From DAOPZC01 sp035353175 (GTDB taxonomy: Bacteria; Verrucomicrobiota; Kiritimatiellia; RFP12; UBA1067), in contig DAOPZC010000025.1 of the NCBI GenBank assembly GCA_035353175.1, positions 1 to 58,672 of the forward strand: a stretch of DNA of 58,672 bases, written 5' to 3'. Position numbers and translations under genes: made by a program. Shown one piece after another: positions 44,151-53,213 of the stretch (position 1 is its first letter; every line of letters begins with the position of its first letter). The notes under the pieces are model-generated. The model was not told the origin of the DNA, ran no database searches, and was given only the letters and a program-made list of their open reading frames with translations.

Positions 44151-45635
44151 ATGAAGCTGATCAATATGCCAGAAATCAAAATCGGTGTGGTGGGGGTGTC
44201 GAGAGACTGTTTTCCCGCCGCGCTGACGCAAAAGCGCCTCGCAGCGCTGATGTCGGAGTTGAAGCAACAGAAGGTGAACGCCGTGGCTTCCACGGTGATC
44301 GTCGAAAACGAAATTCAGGCGTTGGCCGCTTGCGACGAGCTGGTAGCTGCGGGCTGTAACGCGGCCGTCGCGTATTTGGGCAATTTCGGGCCCGAGGCGC
44401 CCACCACGTTGTTCCTGCAAGAGTTTCCCGGGCCGAGCATGGCCTGCGCGGCAGCCGAAGAGAACAAGCGCGTGCTGGCCAGCGACCGCGGCGACGCGCT
44501 GTGCGGCCTGCTGAACTGCTCGTACAACATCGGGCTGCGTCGTCTCGACGTCTATATCCCGCAGTATCCTGTGGGGCTGCCCAAAGACCTGGCGCAGAAG
44601 ATTGTGGACTTCACGGCGATCGCGCGGGTGGTGGTGGGCGTGACGAACCTGAAGGTCTTCGGCTTCGGCCCGCGTCCCCACGATTTCCTGGCCTGCAACG
44701 CGCCGATCCAGCCGATCTACGACCTCGGCGCGACGGTGATGGAAAACTCGGAGCTCGACCTGCTCGTCGAATTCAAGAAGGCTGCCGCCGACAAGGCCGG
44801 CATTAAGGCGATCGCGGCGGACATGGCCAGAGAGCTCAAAGGGGGCTGCACCTGGCCCGGCCTGCTGCCGCGGCTCGCGCAGTATGAGCTGGCCCTGACG
44901 AACTTCTTTGAAAAGAATCTCGGCGCCGCCACGTACGGGGTTTTCGCCAACAAGTGCTGGCCGGCCTTCGAGAGCGAGTTCGGCTTCGTGCCCTGCTACA
45001 TCAACAGCCGGCTTGCCGGGCGCGGCATCCCTGTCGCCTGCGAGGTGGACCTCTATGGGGCGATCTCCGAATACATGATCCAGTGCGCTACGGGACTCCC
45101 CGCCACGCTCCTGGACATCAACAACTCGGTGCCCGCCGATGTCATCAAAGGCAAGCGCCTCAAGGGCATTCAGGCCAAAGACCTCTTCATGGGGTTCCAC
45201 TGCGGCAACACGTGCAGCTCCTGCATGAAGAACTGCTCGATGAAATACCAGCTCATCATGAACCGGCTGATGGAGGGCGGCCGGGAGCCGGACATCACGC
45301 GCGGCACGCTGGAGGGGCAGCTCAAGCCGGGGCCGACCACGATGTTCCGTCTGCAGGGCAACGCCGACGGCGAGCTGGTCAGCTATCTGGCGGAGGGCGA
45401 GATCCTCGATGTCGACCCGTGTTCGTTCGGCGGCATCGGCGTGATCGGCATCCCCGATTTTGCGCGCTTCTACCGACACGTCCTGATCGGCAAGCACTTC
45501 CCGCATCACGGCGGATTCGGCTTTGCCAAGGCGGGGCTGGCGCTCTTCGAGGCGGTCAAGCTGTTGGGCGTTGAGGACATCCACACACCGCTGCCCGAAA
45601 ACGTCCGCTATCCCGCTGAAAATCCGTTTGCGTAG
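44151..45635 (+). CDS. L-fucose/L-arabinose isomerase family protein, probably the L-arabinose isomerase
   Basis: Cytosolic sugar isomerase of 494 residues. It does not look like classical AraA but belongs to the FucI-type family. VACEVDLYGAISEYM (~296-310, Glu and Asp metal ligands), LLDINNS (~322) and the His in MGFHCGNTCSSC (~350) correspond to the FucI metal site, and the C-terminal half resembles the fucose isomerase C-terminal domain. A cluster of four cysteines (CGNTCSSCMKNC) is notable. Placed after araB and araD, it most likely converts L-arabinose to L-ribulose, replacing araA. AAGGAG five bases before the ATG at 44151 fixes the start, 31 bases after araD. A true L-fucose isomerase remains possible, but no fucose kinase or aldolase is nearby. 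Confidence 0.82.
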   Translation: MKLINMPEIKIGVVGVSRDCFPAALTQKRLAALMSELKQQKVNAVASTVIVENEIQALAACDELVAAGCNAAVAYLGNFGPEAPTTLFLQEFPGPSMACAAAEENKRVLASDRGDALCGLLNCSYNIGLRRLDVYIPQYPVGLPKDLAQKIVDFTAIARVVVGVTNLKVFGFGPRPHDFLACNAPIQPIYDLGATVMENSELDLLVEFKKAAADKAGIKAIAADMARELKGGCTWPGLLPRLAQYELALTNFFEKNLGAATYGVFANKCWPAFESEFGFVPCYINSRLAGRGIPVACEVDLYGAISEYMIQCATGLPATLLDINNSVPADVIKGKRLKGIQAKDLFMGFHCGNTCSSCMKNCSMKYQLIMNRLMEGGREPDITRGTLEGQLKPGPTTMFRLQGNADGELVSYLAEGEILDVDPCSFGGIGVIGIPDFARFYRHVLIGKHFPHHGGFGFAKAGLALFEAVKLLGVEDIHTPLPENVRYPAENPFA

Positions 45636-45658
45636 CCTATTTTGGTTAGCGTCAAGAT

Positions 45659-45681
45659 GCCGAAAACATGAGGTTCTCGGC
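45659..45681. terminator. Hairpin between convergent transcription units
   Basis: GCCGA-A-AAC and GTT-C-TCGGC form an eight-pair stem with one mismatch around ATGAG. No T-run follows on either strand, so it is a possible but weak bidirectional terminator between the isomerase gene and the large minus-strand gene. Confidence 0.35.
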
Positions 45682-45759
45682 GTCAACAGCCTTGTGTTTT
45701 ACCTGTCTGGCTTCGGTTCATTGCGGGACGCACATTCGCCTTCGTGTCGCGGATGGACG

Positions 45760-48700
45760 TTATCGGATCGATATGACGGATTCGGTTCCGCGCAGGACGT
45801 TGATCTGGCCGGTACCGGAGAAATGCGTGTCGTCGGTCACGTTTGCGCCGCTGCCGGTGGCACCATAAGTGCCGCGCCGCATCAGGACGCTGCCGATGCG
45901 GAGCGTTTTGACGGTTTCGACCAGGCCGGCATCGATCGATACGACCGCGCCGCTGGTCGCTATGGCCAGTCCCGCCGCATCAGGAATGCCGTTCGCGCTC
46001 CGCAGGCGAAGCGTTCCGCCCTCTACCTTAATGCAACTGCTGTTGCCGAGGTTTGCGAGAGGTTCCACGCGCAGCGTGCCGCCGGTGATGCGGGTCTCTC
46101 CGTGGTAGGTGCTGTTGGTGCCCAGCAGGTAAAGTGTGCCTGCACCGGACTTGACCAGGCTCAGGGCTCCGCCGAATGCGCCATCGTAATAATATGAGCT
46201 GCTCGTCTGGTTGACCGTGAGGGTCGCGGGCTTCGCGCTGGTGACCAGCCGGTTGCCGGATGCGGGGAGGCCGCGCTTGAGCTGGCCCACAGTCTGGTCG
46301 TTGCCGTTCAGGTCCAAGGTGGCGTCGAGGTCGCCGGATGTGCCCAGCGCGAGGATGGCGGACGCGGGCAGGGCTCCCGGGACGTCCAGACGCACGGTGG
46401 CCCCGCCGATCTCAAGCGAACTCCACGTGTTGCCTGCGACGCCGATCGCGAGCGTGCCCGAGCCGTGCGCAAAGAGTTTGCGCGACCCCATCAGGAGCGG
46501 CTGGCCTGCGAGCGTGACGCAGGAGCCCGCGTCCGGCGAGAGGTAGAGATCGTAGCCTATCACCGACGCGGCCAGCACGAGGGTGCTGCCTGCCGTTGCG
46601 CCGATGCGTGAGGGACTGCTTTGCGTGATCGTGCCGGCCCATGTATTGGTGCCGCTCACGGCGTACAGGGCCCCGATTGCGCCGGAGGTGTCACCGTTGA
46701 GCCGGAGCGGTTCTGCGACCGTGACGCCGCCTCCGACTTCCAGCCTGCCGCTGCCTTGAACGGTGGTGGGGGCGTTCGTGTTGCCCAGGCCCAAGGCATG
46801 GCCGACGCGCAGAACGCTGTTGGACAGGACGAGGATCTCGCCGCCGTAGTTGCCGTTGTCGCCGGCCAGCGACAGTGTGCCTGCTCCCGATTTTGACAGG
46901 GCGTGGTTCGCACCGCCGTCACTAACGGTGCCCGCGACGATGAGGGTGGTCATGGCGCTGACGCCGTTCGTGACACACCAGGTTTGCGGAGCCGCCAGCT
47001 CCAGCGGCGCGCCGACCGTATAGGTGTGCGGCGTTTCGCCGGAGAGACCGGCGCAGAGTCCGCCCGCGCCGAGTGAGATCGCGCCGCCGCCGGGTGCAAA
47101 CGTGAAATCGGCGGCGCGGTTGAGGATCATGCCGTACAGGTTGACGTTGGTATTGACCGTGGCCAGTTCGCCGCCGACGCCAAAGGACAGCGTCCGAGAC
47201 CCGTCGAACAGGGCCGGCAGGTCGTCGTAGTCCCAGTTGAAGGGCGCGTTGATGTCGGTCGTGGCCGCGCCGCCGTCCCAGGCCGAGCTGGTGCCGGAAG
47301 GCAGATTGATGATGCCGGTCCCTGTGAAATGCGCGTCGTCGATGTTCTCTGCGCCGCTGCCGGTGGCTCCCCACGTGCCTTTCCATTTGCGGCTGCCGCC
47401 CAAGACGAGTTGTGCGACCGTCTCGACAAGTCCGGCGCTCAGATTCACCTTGGCGCCGTCCGCAACGCTGAGTATCGCGTGGTCTGGAATGGTGGACGTG
47501 GCCGGAAGCTTGAGCAGGCCGCCATCGACCGCGACGCGTTCGCATGAACCAAGGGGAGCGTTTGCGGCGACCGTGACCGTACCGTTGCTGACCGTCAGTG
47601 AACCGCTGAACGTGCTGTTGGTTCCCAGGAGTTGCAGGTGGCCTCCGCCGGTCTTTGTGAGGCTGAGGGCGCCGTTCAGCTGACCGTCGTAATAGATCGT
47701 TGTGCCACCTGTGTAGTTCACCGTCAGCGTGGCGGGCGTGGCGCTGGTCACGAGCCGGTTGCCAACTGTCGGCAGCCCGCGCTTGAGTTGCGCCACGGTC
47801 TGGTCGTTCCCGTTAAGGTCCACGGTCGCGTCGAGCGCCAATGCGGTGCCCATCGACAGAATCGAGGTGGGCGGAAAGGTATTCGGGACAACGGTGCGGA
47901 CTGTCGTTCCGCCGATTTCAAGGGTTCCCCACGTGTTGCCCGTGGCCCCGAACGCGATGACGCCCTGTCCGTAGGCGTATACCTTTCCGGACCCGACCCG
48001 AAGCGGCTCTGTGGTGACGGAGATGCAGGACTCCGTTTCCGGTGAGAGATAAATGTTGGGCGCCGTGATGCCGCCTGTCAGGGCGAAGCTGCTGCCGCTC
48101 AGCGCGCTGATCCGCGAGAGCGAGCCCATCGTGACGGCACCGCTCCAGGTGTTGGTTCCGCCGGTGGAGCGGAGCGCGCCTGCGTAGCCCACCGCCGCAT
48201 CGCCGTTGAGGGTCAGGTGCTCCGGCACGCTCACGTTGCCGCTGACTTCCATCCAGGCACCGTTCTGGACGGTCGTGTTGCCGTTGGTGTTGCCCAAGGC
48301 GTTGCTATGGGTCACTCGTAATACGCCGCCGCTGGTGACCAGTGTCGCGCCTCCGTAGCGGTTGTTTCCGGCAAGGACGAGCGGCCCGTCGCCTGACTTC
48401 GTGATGCCGAAGTTCGAGCCAGCATCCGAGACCACGCCGGAAACAACGAGGGTGGCGATTCCCGCTCCGTTGTTGGTGGCACCCCAGGTCTGGTTGGCGG
48501 CGAGCGTGACGTCCGACGCGACCGTGTAGGTGTACGACGTGACCGCGTCCGGGGCGGCGGCCCGTATGCCGCCCGCCCCGAGCGTTAGCGTGCAGTTGCC
48601 GTCGCCAAGCGTGAAATCGCCGGCGCTGTGGAGGCTGATTCCGCTGAGGCTCGCGTTTATATTGACGGTCGCCAGACTTCCGGCTGAAGCGAAATTGAGA

Positions 48701-51700
48701 TAGGCCGTTCCGTCAAAGCTCGGAAGCGCGTCCAGATCCCAGTTGGCCGGCGTTGTGAACAACGCGTTGGCTCCGCCTGCATCCCACACCGTCCCCCACG
48801 CGTGGAAAGCATCCGGCGTGGCGAGGGTGGCGATCGACGACCAGGACGAACTGCCCGCCGCGTTGACGGCGCGTATCCGGTAAGAATACGTGACGCCGGC
48901 CTGCGTGGCGGTGTCCGTGTAGTTGGTTGTGTTGGCGGCCAGCATTTGCAGCAGGGAAAAGTCGCCGCCGTTCTCGCTTCGCTCCAAATCGAAGCCGGTT
49001 TCGTTGAATGCGTTATCGCGCCAGCTCAGTTCCACGCTGAAGACACTGCCCGTTGCCGCGGTGAAAAACGAAGCTCGGTTGGGAAGGGGATTCGTATAGG
49101 AAATCTCGAGGGTGGGCGGCGCATAGGCGGGGTGTTCGCGCGAGGCCCAGTCCATGCTGGCACCAGCGTACTGGTTGAGCGCGAGCGTAACGAGATTGTT
49201 CGCCCCCCGATTGTTGAAAAGGGTTGCCGCGTTCAAGCTCATCGTGACGGTTTCGCCCGCGGTCGGGAGCTGCTCCTCATAGAGATAACCAAGCGATTGG
49301 ACCGTCCCCGTGAACCCGTAAGAGGAAACGTTGTTCTGGGGGGCGTTTGACCAGGTGATGGACTCCTCATTCCATCCGTCGGAAGTCTCGGCCAAAAGCA
49401 CGGCGTTGATGTAATAATAACCGTGCGATTCGAAGAGCCGTGCATCGGAGAAGGCCAGTTTGAGCTGTGCGGTCAACGGCGTTCCGATGCCCGCAAGATT
49501 AAACCGCAGATAGGTTTTTGCCGAATTCGTGAGGATTGTCGACGAGGTTCCGCTGTTGTAATAGAATCCCGCGACCGTCACAACCGAGCCGGTTCCCAAC
49601 GGCGTATCTGCGAGATCAAGCTGCAAGGTGGCATCCGCGCCGCCGGCGTCGTCTGTCGTGAGGGTGGTCGTCGCATACGGAAGCGGTGTCGTGACGAAAA
49701 CGGCGGCGCAGGGCGCGCTCGCGCCGCTGGTGTTATAGGAGGAGACTCGATACGCATAGGCCGTGTCAGAAGTCACGTTGACATCGGTGTAGGTCTGAGT
49801 CGTCCCTGCTGCGGAGGCCAGATCGACGATTTGGGCGAAATCGTTGGTTTCGCCGCGGCGCTCGATGCGGTAGCCGGATGCGCCCGCGACGCTGTTCCAG
49901 GTGAGCTTGATGGCCGTGGGGGTCGTGGCGACCGCCGTCAGTCCGGTCGGCGTGGCGGGCAAAGGCAAATCCTCAAAAGTGATGTTCTGGGCGAAAGCAA
50001 GGTGGTAATTCCCGAGCGAGGTGATGCTCCAGTCCGTGGAATAGTGGAAGATGCCCCACATGGCGGTCGGCGGCATGCCCGAAATCGTGGCGGTGCCCAG
50101 CACCGTCCATGCTGTACCGTTTGCGGAAGCCTCGGCGGTGAAGACGGCACCGGAGCGGGTCAGGCGCAGCCAGCAGGGCTGGATCAACGTGTTGCTCGCC
50201 GAAGGCATTAACGACGCGCCGCCCCCCGCCGAAGTGCGGTAGGCCAGCTTGGCGCCGAAGGAGCTGTTGACGCTGGCGACAGACGCCGCCATGACGGCGG
50301 TGCTGGCGGTTGAGGATCGGATCATCAGGGCGATGCGCGCATTGGCGTCGGACGGCAGGCCTGCGGGCACATGGGCGGTGAGGATGCCGTCGCCGGTGCG
50401 GTTCTGGTAGATGAAGCGCCCCTTCTCGCCGGTCGTATCCGCGGCAAAGCCTGCAGCCCCGAGCGTCACGGAGCCCAGCAACCCGTCGATCAGTACGGCA
50501 GAGGAGTAATCGGTGACACTGCCGAGGGTTGTCTGGCTCCACGGAGCGGCGAGCGAAGCGGTCGGGTCTTCGATGAGGACCGAGACCTTGTTGTTGACCG
50601 TGAGGCCCGTGTTGCTGGAGTTGCCGCTCAGCGTGATTTTGAATTGGCGTGCGGCTTGAGGCGCCGCGGTGTTGATGATCGGCACGGTGATCGTTTTGGC
50701 GCCGGTTTCTCCGTCGGCCCAGGTCAGCGTGCCGCTGGCCGCGGTATAGTGCGTTCCCGCGAAAGCGGAGGAATCACTCGTGGCGTAGCTTACCGAGGCG
50801 GCGCCCGTCACTCCGCCGAAACGGTTGACCGTGACCGTCACGTTGCCCGCGGTCTTGCTGACCTTTTTCCGTGTCTCCGTCAGGTCGAAGTGTCCGGCGA
50901 CCGCTTCAAAGGAATCCTCGGGCGAGGAGGCCGAATCACCCGCGGCGTTGGTGGCGAGAATGCGGTAATAGTAGACGTCCCCGTGGGAGAAGGGACCCGC
51001 ATCGGTGAATGTCGTCACATTCGCCGCGGCCATCCCGACAGGAGTGAAGGCCCCGGTCGGGTTTGTCTTGCGCTCGATGCGAAAACCGGTTTCATCGCTG
51101 GCATTGTCGGTCCATGCGAGCTGCGCGTTCACGCTGCTGGCCTGCGTGACGGACAGAGACGTCGGATTGCGCGGCACCGAGGCGGTGGCCGCGCTGGCCG
51201 TCAGCGAGACGGGAGACCCCACGCTGAAGTTGAAATACGATCCGCCGGGCGATGTTTCGAGTTTCAGCGTGCGGACGAGATACGCGTAACTCTGCCCCGC
51301 GATGACGTCGGCATCGGTGTATGACGTGTCGGAGAGCGGCTCTTCGGTCAAGCGCGCGAAGGGGCCGGCAGCGGTCGCGGCGCGGTAGATGTGATACCCC
51401 CGCAGATTGGTTTCGGTGGAGGCGGTCCACGCGAGCTCGATCCGGGTGTTGGCGCTGGAGGCCGACAGGTTGCGCGGGGGTTCGACCGCGTGCAGACGCA
51501 GGGCCGGATCGCCCATCAGGCCGCAGTGCACGCCCGCATAGGAGTTGGGCTGATAGGTCGTGCCCCAGAAGTTGCCGTTGTGCGAGATCATCGTGGCGAA
51601 ACCCGCGGTTTCGCCCATGCCCATATGGTGCATGAAACGGTTGGGGCGTCCGCCCCAGAAGCAGGTGAGGCCCAGCGAATCGCCGGTGGCGGTGCCCGCG

Positions 51701-52974
51701 AGCGGTGCGCGCAGGAAGTTGTTGCCGGAATCCCAGTCGCCGAAGTAACTGCCGAAAAGGCTGGTGAAGACCGCCCGGCTGGGTTTGAGACCGAAGTGGA
51801 CGGTGTTTCCCACCGAGCTGGCACTTTCGTAAGACCCTCCGCCGTTGGCATATCCGACCAGATAGTCCTTCCCTCCCGCATACGATGGGGAGAACCACTG
51901 GTCGCTCGGAGGCTCGTCGACCGTCAGCCCGACAGTCGAGAACATCCAGCTCCAGCCTGCAATGGAGAAGGCCTCGCTACCGAACTGGCCGAAGCCGTCG
52001 CGCAAAACGCTGCGGCGAGGGATGGCGGCGTAGGCACCTTGCTTGTGACGGAAGTCGTGGGCTTTGCGCAGGTAACGGCGCAGCAGCATCGTTTCCGTGG
52101 TCGCAGAAGAGGGTGCTCGCGTCATGCTGTGCAGGTCGACGCGTCCGATCATGAGTTCCTCTTGGCTGGGGAGATAGCTCTGATCGAACTTGCCGTCGCC
52201 GGGAACGTTGTCGTTGTTGGATCTGGACGCCGCCGTATTGCTCACGGAAGTGTCGGTCCAGATGCCGTCCATGTCGCCATAGTAACCATCGGCGGGCCAG
52301 GCGCCGACGTGGTCGCCATGGCCGTCCGGCGCGATGTTGCCGGAATACGGCACGGGCACGTGGCCGAGAAGGTAGACCATTTTGACGTTGGCAGGATCGT
52401 TGCTGTAGGCGGCCTTGATCTGGGCCTTGACGTTTGCGGCGGTGTCGGTGCGCAGGGCGGTCAGCGTCTGCACGGTCCAGCCGTCGCCGGTGAGATCGCT
52501 CCGGAGCTGTGCGATTTCCGGCGCGAGCGGTGAGGCCATCGTATGGTCGACGACGAGCAGCAGGGTGCCGCGGGCTTCTTGCGCCGGCACCTCGACGCCG
52601 GCGCTCAGATAGCCGACGGCGGGTGAGGGTGAGATGCCGGAGTAGGTGCGTTGCATCCAGTATTCGTATTCGACACCGGGCAGCGCAGAGGTGTCGGAAA
52701 AACCGGTGTCATTCGTCGCTAAGGTGGCTTGCATTTCCCATACGGCCCCCGTGGTGGTCTTCAGTCTCCTGTAGACTCTCTGTGCCGCGATTTTGCTTTG
52801 CTGACGCTGAGACCAGGAGAGCGTGATGCACGGGGTGCTGGTGGAGACCGAGGCTCTCAAGTCGACGGCGAAGTCGCGCGGGGTCGGGGTTTGCGCATGG
52901 ATGAACATCGCAAATGCAGAGGCCAGCACTATGCAGCTACCGCGTCGCCCTGGGGCTCGAGGGTGTGACATCAT
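45760..52974 (-). CDS. Giant secreted mosaic protein: C25-like, fibronectin III, Calx-beta, DNRLRE and autotransporter-repeat domains
   Basis: Exported protein of about 2,404 residues. A signal peptide (MMSHPRAPGRRG then a hydrophobic core ending IHAQTPTP) is followed by a fibronectin-III-like module. Residues ~135-485 form a gingipain/C25-like domain (KMVYLLGHVPVP, GYYGDMDGIWTD, ELMIGRVDL) in which the usual His and Cys positions read ANGGGSYES and SLFGSYFGD, so it is probably not a peptidase. Fibronectin III modules follow at ~495-590 and ~600-690. Then come Calx-beta (~693-800), a concanavalin/DUF1349-like domain (~805-998), fibronectin III (~1006-1095), a DNRLRE/CBM96-like domain (~1098-1295) and another fibronectin III (~1296-1385). 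Residues ~1392-2395 are two copies of a ~500-residue autotransporter-repeat unit. No barrel or sorting signal ends the protein. The ATG at 52974 has GACGGG upstream; a GTG at 53004 is less likely. Confidence 0.82.
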   Translation of the reverse strand: MMSHPRAPGRRGSCIVLASAFAMFIHAQTPTPRDFAVDLRASVSTSTPCITLSWSQRQQSKIAAQRVYRRLKTTTGAVWEMQATLATNDTGFSDTSALPGVEYEYWMQRTYSGISPSPAVGYLSAGVEVPAQEARGTLLLVVDHTMASPLAPEIAQLRSDLTGDGWTVQTLTALRTDTAANVKAQIKAAYSNDPANVKMVYLLGHVPVPYSGNIAPDGHGDHVGAWPADGYYGDMDGIWTDTSVSNTAASRSNNDNVPGDGKFDQSYLPSQEELMIGRVDLHSMTRAPSSATTETMLLRRYLRKAHDFRHKQGAYAAIPRRSVLRDGFGQFGSEAFSIAGWSWMFSTVGLTVDEPPSDQWFSPSYAGGKDYLVGYANGGGSYESASSVGNTVHFGLKPSRAVFTSLFGSYFGDWDSGNNFLRAPLAGTATGDSLGLTCFWGGRPNRFMHHMGMGETAGFATMISHNGNFWGTTYQPNSYAGVHCGLMGDPALRLHAVEPPRNLSASSANTRIELAWTASTETNLRGYHIYRAATAAGPFARLTEEPLSDTSYTDADVIAGQSYAYLVRTLKLETSPGGSYFNFSVGSPVSLTASAATASVPRNPTSLSVTQASSVNAQLAWTDNASDETGFRIERKTNPTGAFTPVGMAAANVTTFTDAGPFSHGDVYYYRILATNAAGDSASSPEDSFEAVAGHFDLTETRKKVSKTAGNVTVTVNRFGGVTGAASVSYATSDSSAFAGTHYTAASGTLTWADGETGAKTITVPIINTAAPQAARQFKITLSGNSSNTGLTVNNKVSVLIEDPTASLAAPWSQTTLGSVTDYSSAVLIDGLLGSVTLGAAGFAADTTGEKGRFIYQNRTGDGILTAHVPAGLPSDANARIALMIRSSTASTAVMAASVASVNSSFGAKLAYRTSAGGGASLMPSASNTLIQPCWLRLTRSGAVFTAEASANGTAWTVLGTATISGMPPTAMWGIFHYSTDWSITSLGNYHLAFAQNITFEDLPLPATPTGLTAVATTPTAIKLTWNSVAGASGYRIERRGETNDFAQIVDLASAAGTTQTYTDVNVTSDTAYAYRVSSYNTSGASAPCAAVFVTTPLPYATTTLTTDDAGGADATLQLDLADTPLGTGSVVTVAGFYYNSGTSSTILTNSAKTYLRFNLAGIGTPLTAQLKLAFSDARLFESHGYYYINAVLLAETSDGWNEESITWSNAPQNNVSSYGFTGTVQSLGYLYEEQLPTAGETVTMSLNAATLFNNRGANNLVTLALNQYAGASMDWASREHPAYAPPTLEISYTNPLPNRASFFTAATGSVFSVELSWRDNAFNETGFDLERSENGGDFSLLQMLAANTTNYTDTATQAGVTYSYRIRAVNAAGSSSWSSIATLATPDAFHAWGTVWDAGGANALFTTPANWDLDALPSFDGTAYLNFASAGSLATVNINASLSGISLHSAGDFTLGDGNCTLTLGAGGIRAAAPDAVTSYTYTVASDVTLAANQTWGATNNGAGIATLVVSGVVSDAGSNFGITKSGDGPLVLAGNNRYGGATLVTSGGVLRVTHSNALGNTNGNTTVQNGAWMEVSGNVSVPEHLTLNGDAAVGYAGALRSTGGTNTWSGAVTMGSLSRISALSGSSFALTGGITAPNIYLSPETESCISVTTEPLRVGSGKVYAYGQGVIAFGATGNTWGTLEIGGTTVRTVVPNTFPPTSILSMGTALALDATVDLNGNDQTVAQLKRGLPTVGNRLVTSATPATLTVNYTGGTTIYYDGQLNGALSLTKTGGGHLQLLGTNSTFSGSLTVSNGTVTVAANAPLGSCERVAVDGGLLKLPATSTIPDHAILSVADGAKVNLSAGLVETVAQLVLGGSRKWKGTWGATGSGAENIDDAHFTGTGIINLPSGTSSAWDGGAATTDINAPFNWDYDDLPALFDGSRTLSFGVGGELATVNTNVNLYGMILNRAADFTFAPGGGAISLGAGGLCAGLSGETPHTYTVGAPLELAAPQTWCVTNGVSAMTTLIVAGTVSDGGANHALSKSGAGTLSLAGDNGNYGGEILVLSNSVLRVGHALGLGNTNAPTTVQGSGRLEVGGGVTVAEPLRLNGDTSGAIGALYAVSGTNTWAGTITQSSPSRIGATAGSTLVLAASVIGYDLYLSPDAGSCVTLAGQPLLMGSRKLFAHGSGTLAIGVAGNTWSSLEIGGATVRLDVPGALPASAILALGTSGDLDATLDLNGNDQTVGQLKRGLPASGNRLVTSAKPATLTVNQTSSSYYYDGAFGGALSLVKSGAGTLYLLGTNSTYHGETRITGGTLRVEPLANLGNSSCIKVEGGTLRLRSANGIPDAAGLAIATSGAVVSIDAGLVETVKTLRIGSVLMRRGTYGATGSGANVTDDTHFSGTGQINVLRGTESVISIR
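45785..47290 (-). repeat. Second copy of a ~1.5-kb internal duplication
   Basis: Encodes a unit starting SSAWDGGAATTDINAPFNWDYD and ending GTYGATGSGANVTDDTHFSGTG. It aligns end to end with the preceding unit, sharing stretches such as DLNGNDQTVGQLKRGLP, GNRLVTSAKPATLTVN and LVETVKTLRIG. At the protein level the two are roughly half identical. Confidence 0.8.
47295..48798 (-). repeat. First copy of a ~1.5-kb internal duplication
   Basis: Encodes a unit starting WGTVWDAGGANALFTTPANWD and ending GTWGATGSGAENIDDAHFTGTG, with DLNGNDQTVAQLKRGLP, GNRLVTSATPATLTVN and LVETVAQLVLG matching the second copy. Confidence 0.8.
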
Positions 52975-53037
52975 AAAATTTTTCCCGTCTGCGTTTTCCG
53001 ACACACTCGCGGGCGATCTAACCCGGAAGTTTAACTC

Positions 53038-53055
53038 ACACGTTATAATACGTGT
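53038..53055. promoter_or_regulatory. Palindrome at the predicted transcription start of the giant gene
   Basis: ACACGT-TATAAT-ACGTGT is a perfect 6-bp inverted repeat around a six-base centre. It covers the predicted start point (~53052) of the minus-strand promoter at 53059-53087, a position suited to a repressor. Confidence 0.45.
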
Positions 53056-53058
53056 AAT

Positions 53059-53087
53059 ACGGTAGAGTATTTATCATGGGTTGTCAA
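53059..53087 (-). promoter_or_regulatory. Predicted promoter of the giant secreted protein gene
   Basis: Minus strand: perfect TTGACA, 17-bp spacer, TACCGT. Leader of about 78 bases to the ATG at 52974. Confidence 0.6.
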
Positions 53088-53150
53088 TGGCGGGGCGGAT
53101 CGGAGGGTCGGCATCACGGCCGTTGTTTTACGCATTGGGCATGTTACTGC

Positions 53151-53179
53151 GTGACGATTGGAAGCCGTTTTGGCATAAT
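53151..53179 (+). promoter_or_regulatory. Predicted glgP promoter
   Basis: GTGACG (53151-53156), 17-bp spacer, CATAAT (53174-53179), followed by a leader of about 28 bases containing GAGG before the ATG at 53214. Confidence 0.45.
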
Positions 53180-53213
53180 GATTTTTTGAAAATTTTGAGG
53201 ATAAGAGGTTTGT

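Noticed and set aside
41778..45686. Long minus-strand frames opposite araB and the isomerase gene
   Set aside because: Both plus-strand genes are confidently identified; the minus frames have no domains or ribosome-binding sites.
45785..48798. CRISPR array or short tandem repeat array
   Set aside because: The repetition is at protein level in ~1.5-kb coding units; there are no short identical repeats with unique spacers anywhere in the window.
49423..52533. Plus-strand open frames of 262, 317 and 380 codons inside the giant minus-strand gene
   Set aside because: They lie opposite clear fibronectin, Calx-beta and C25-like coding sequence and show shadow-type composition.
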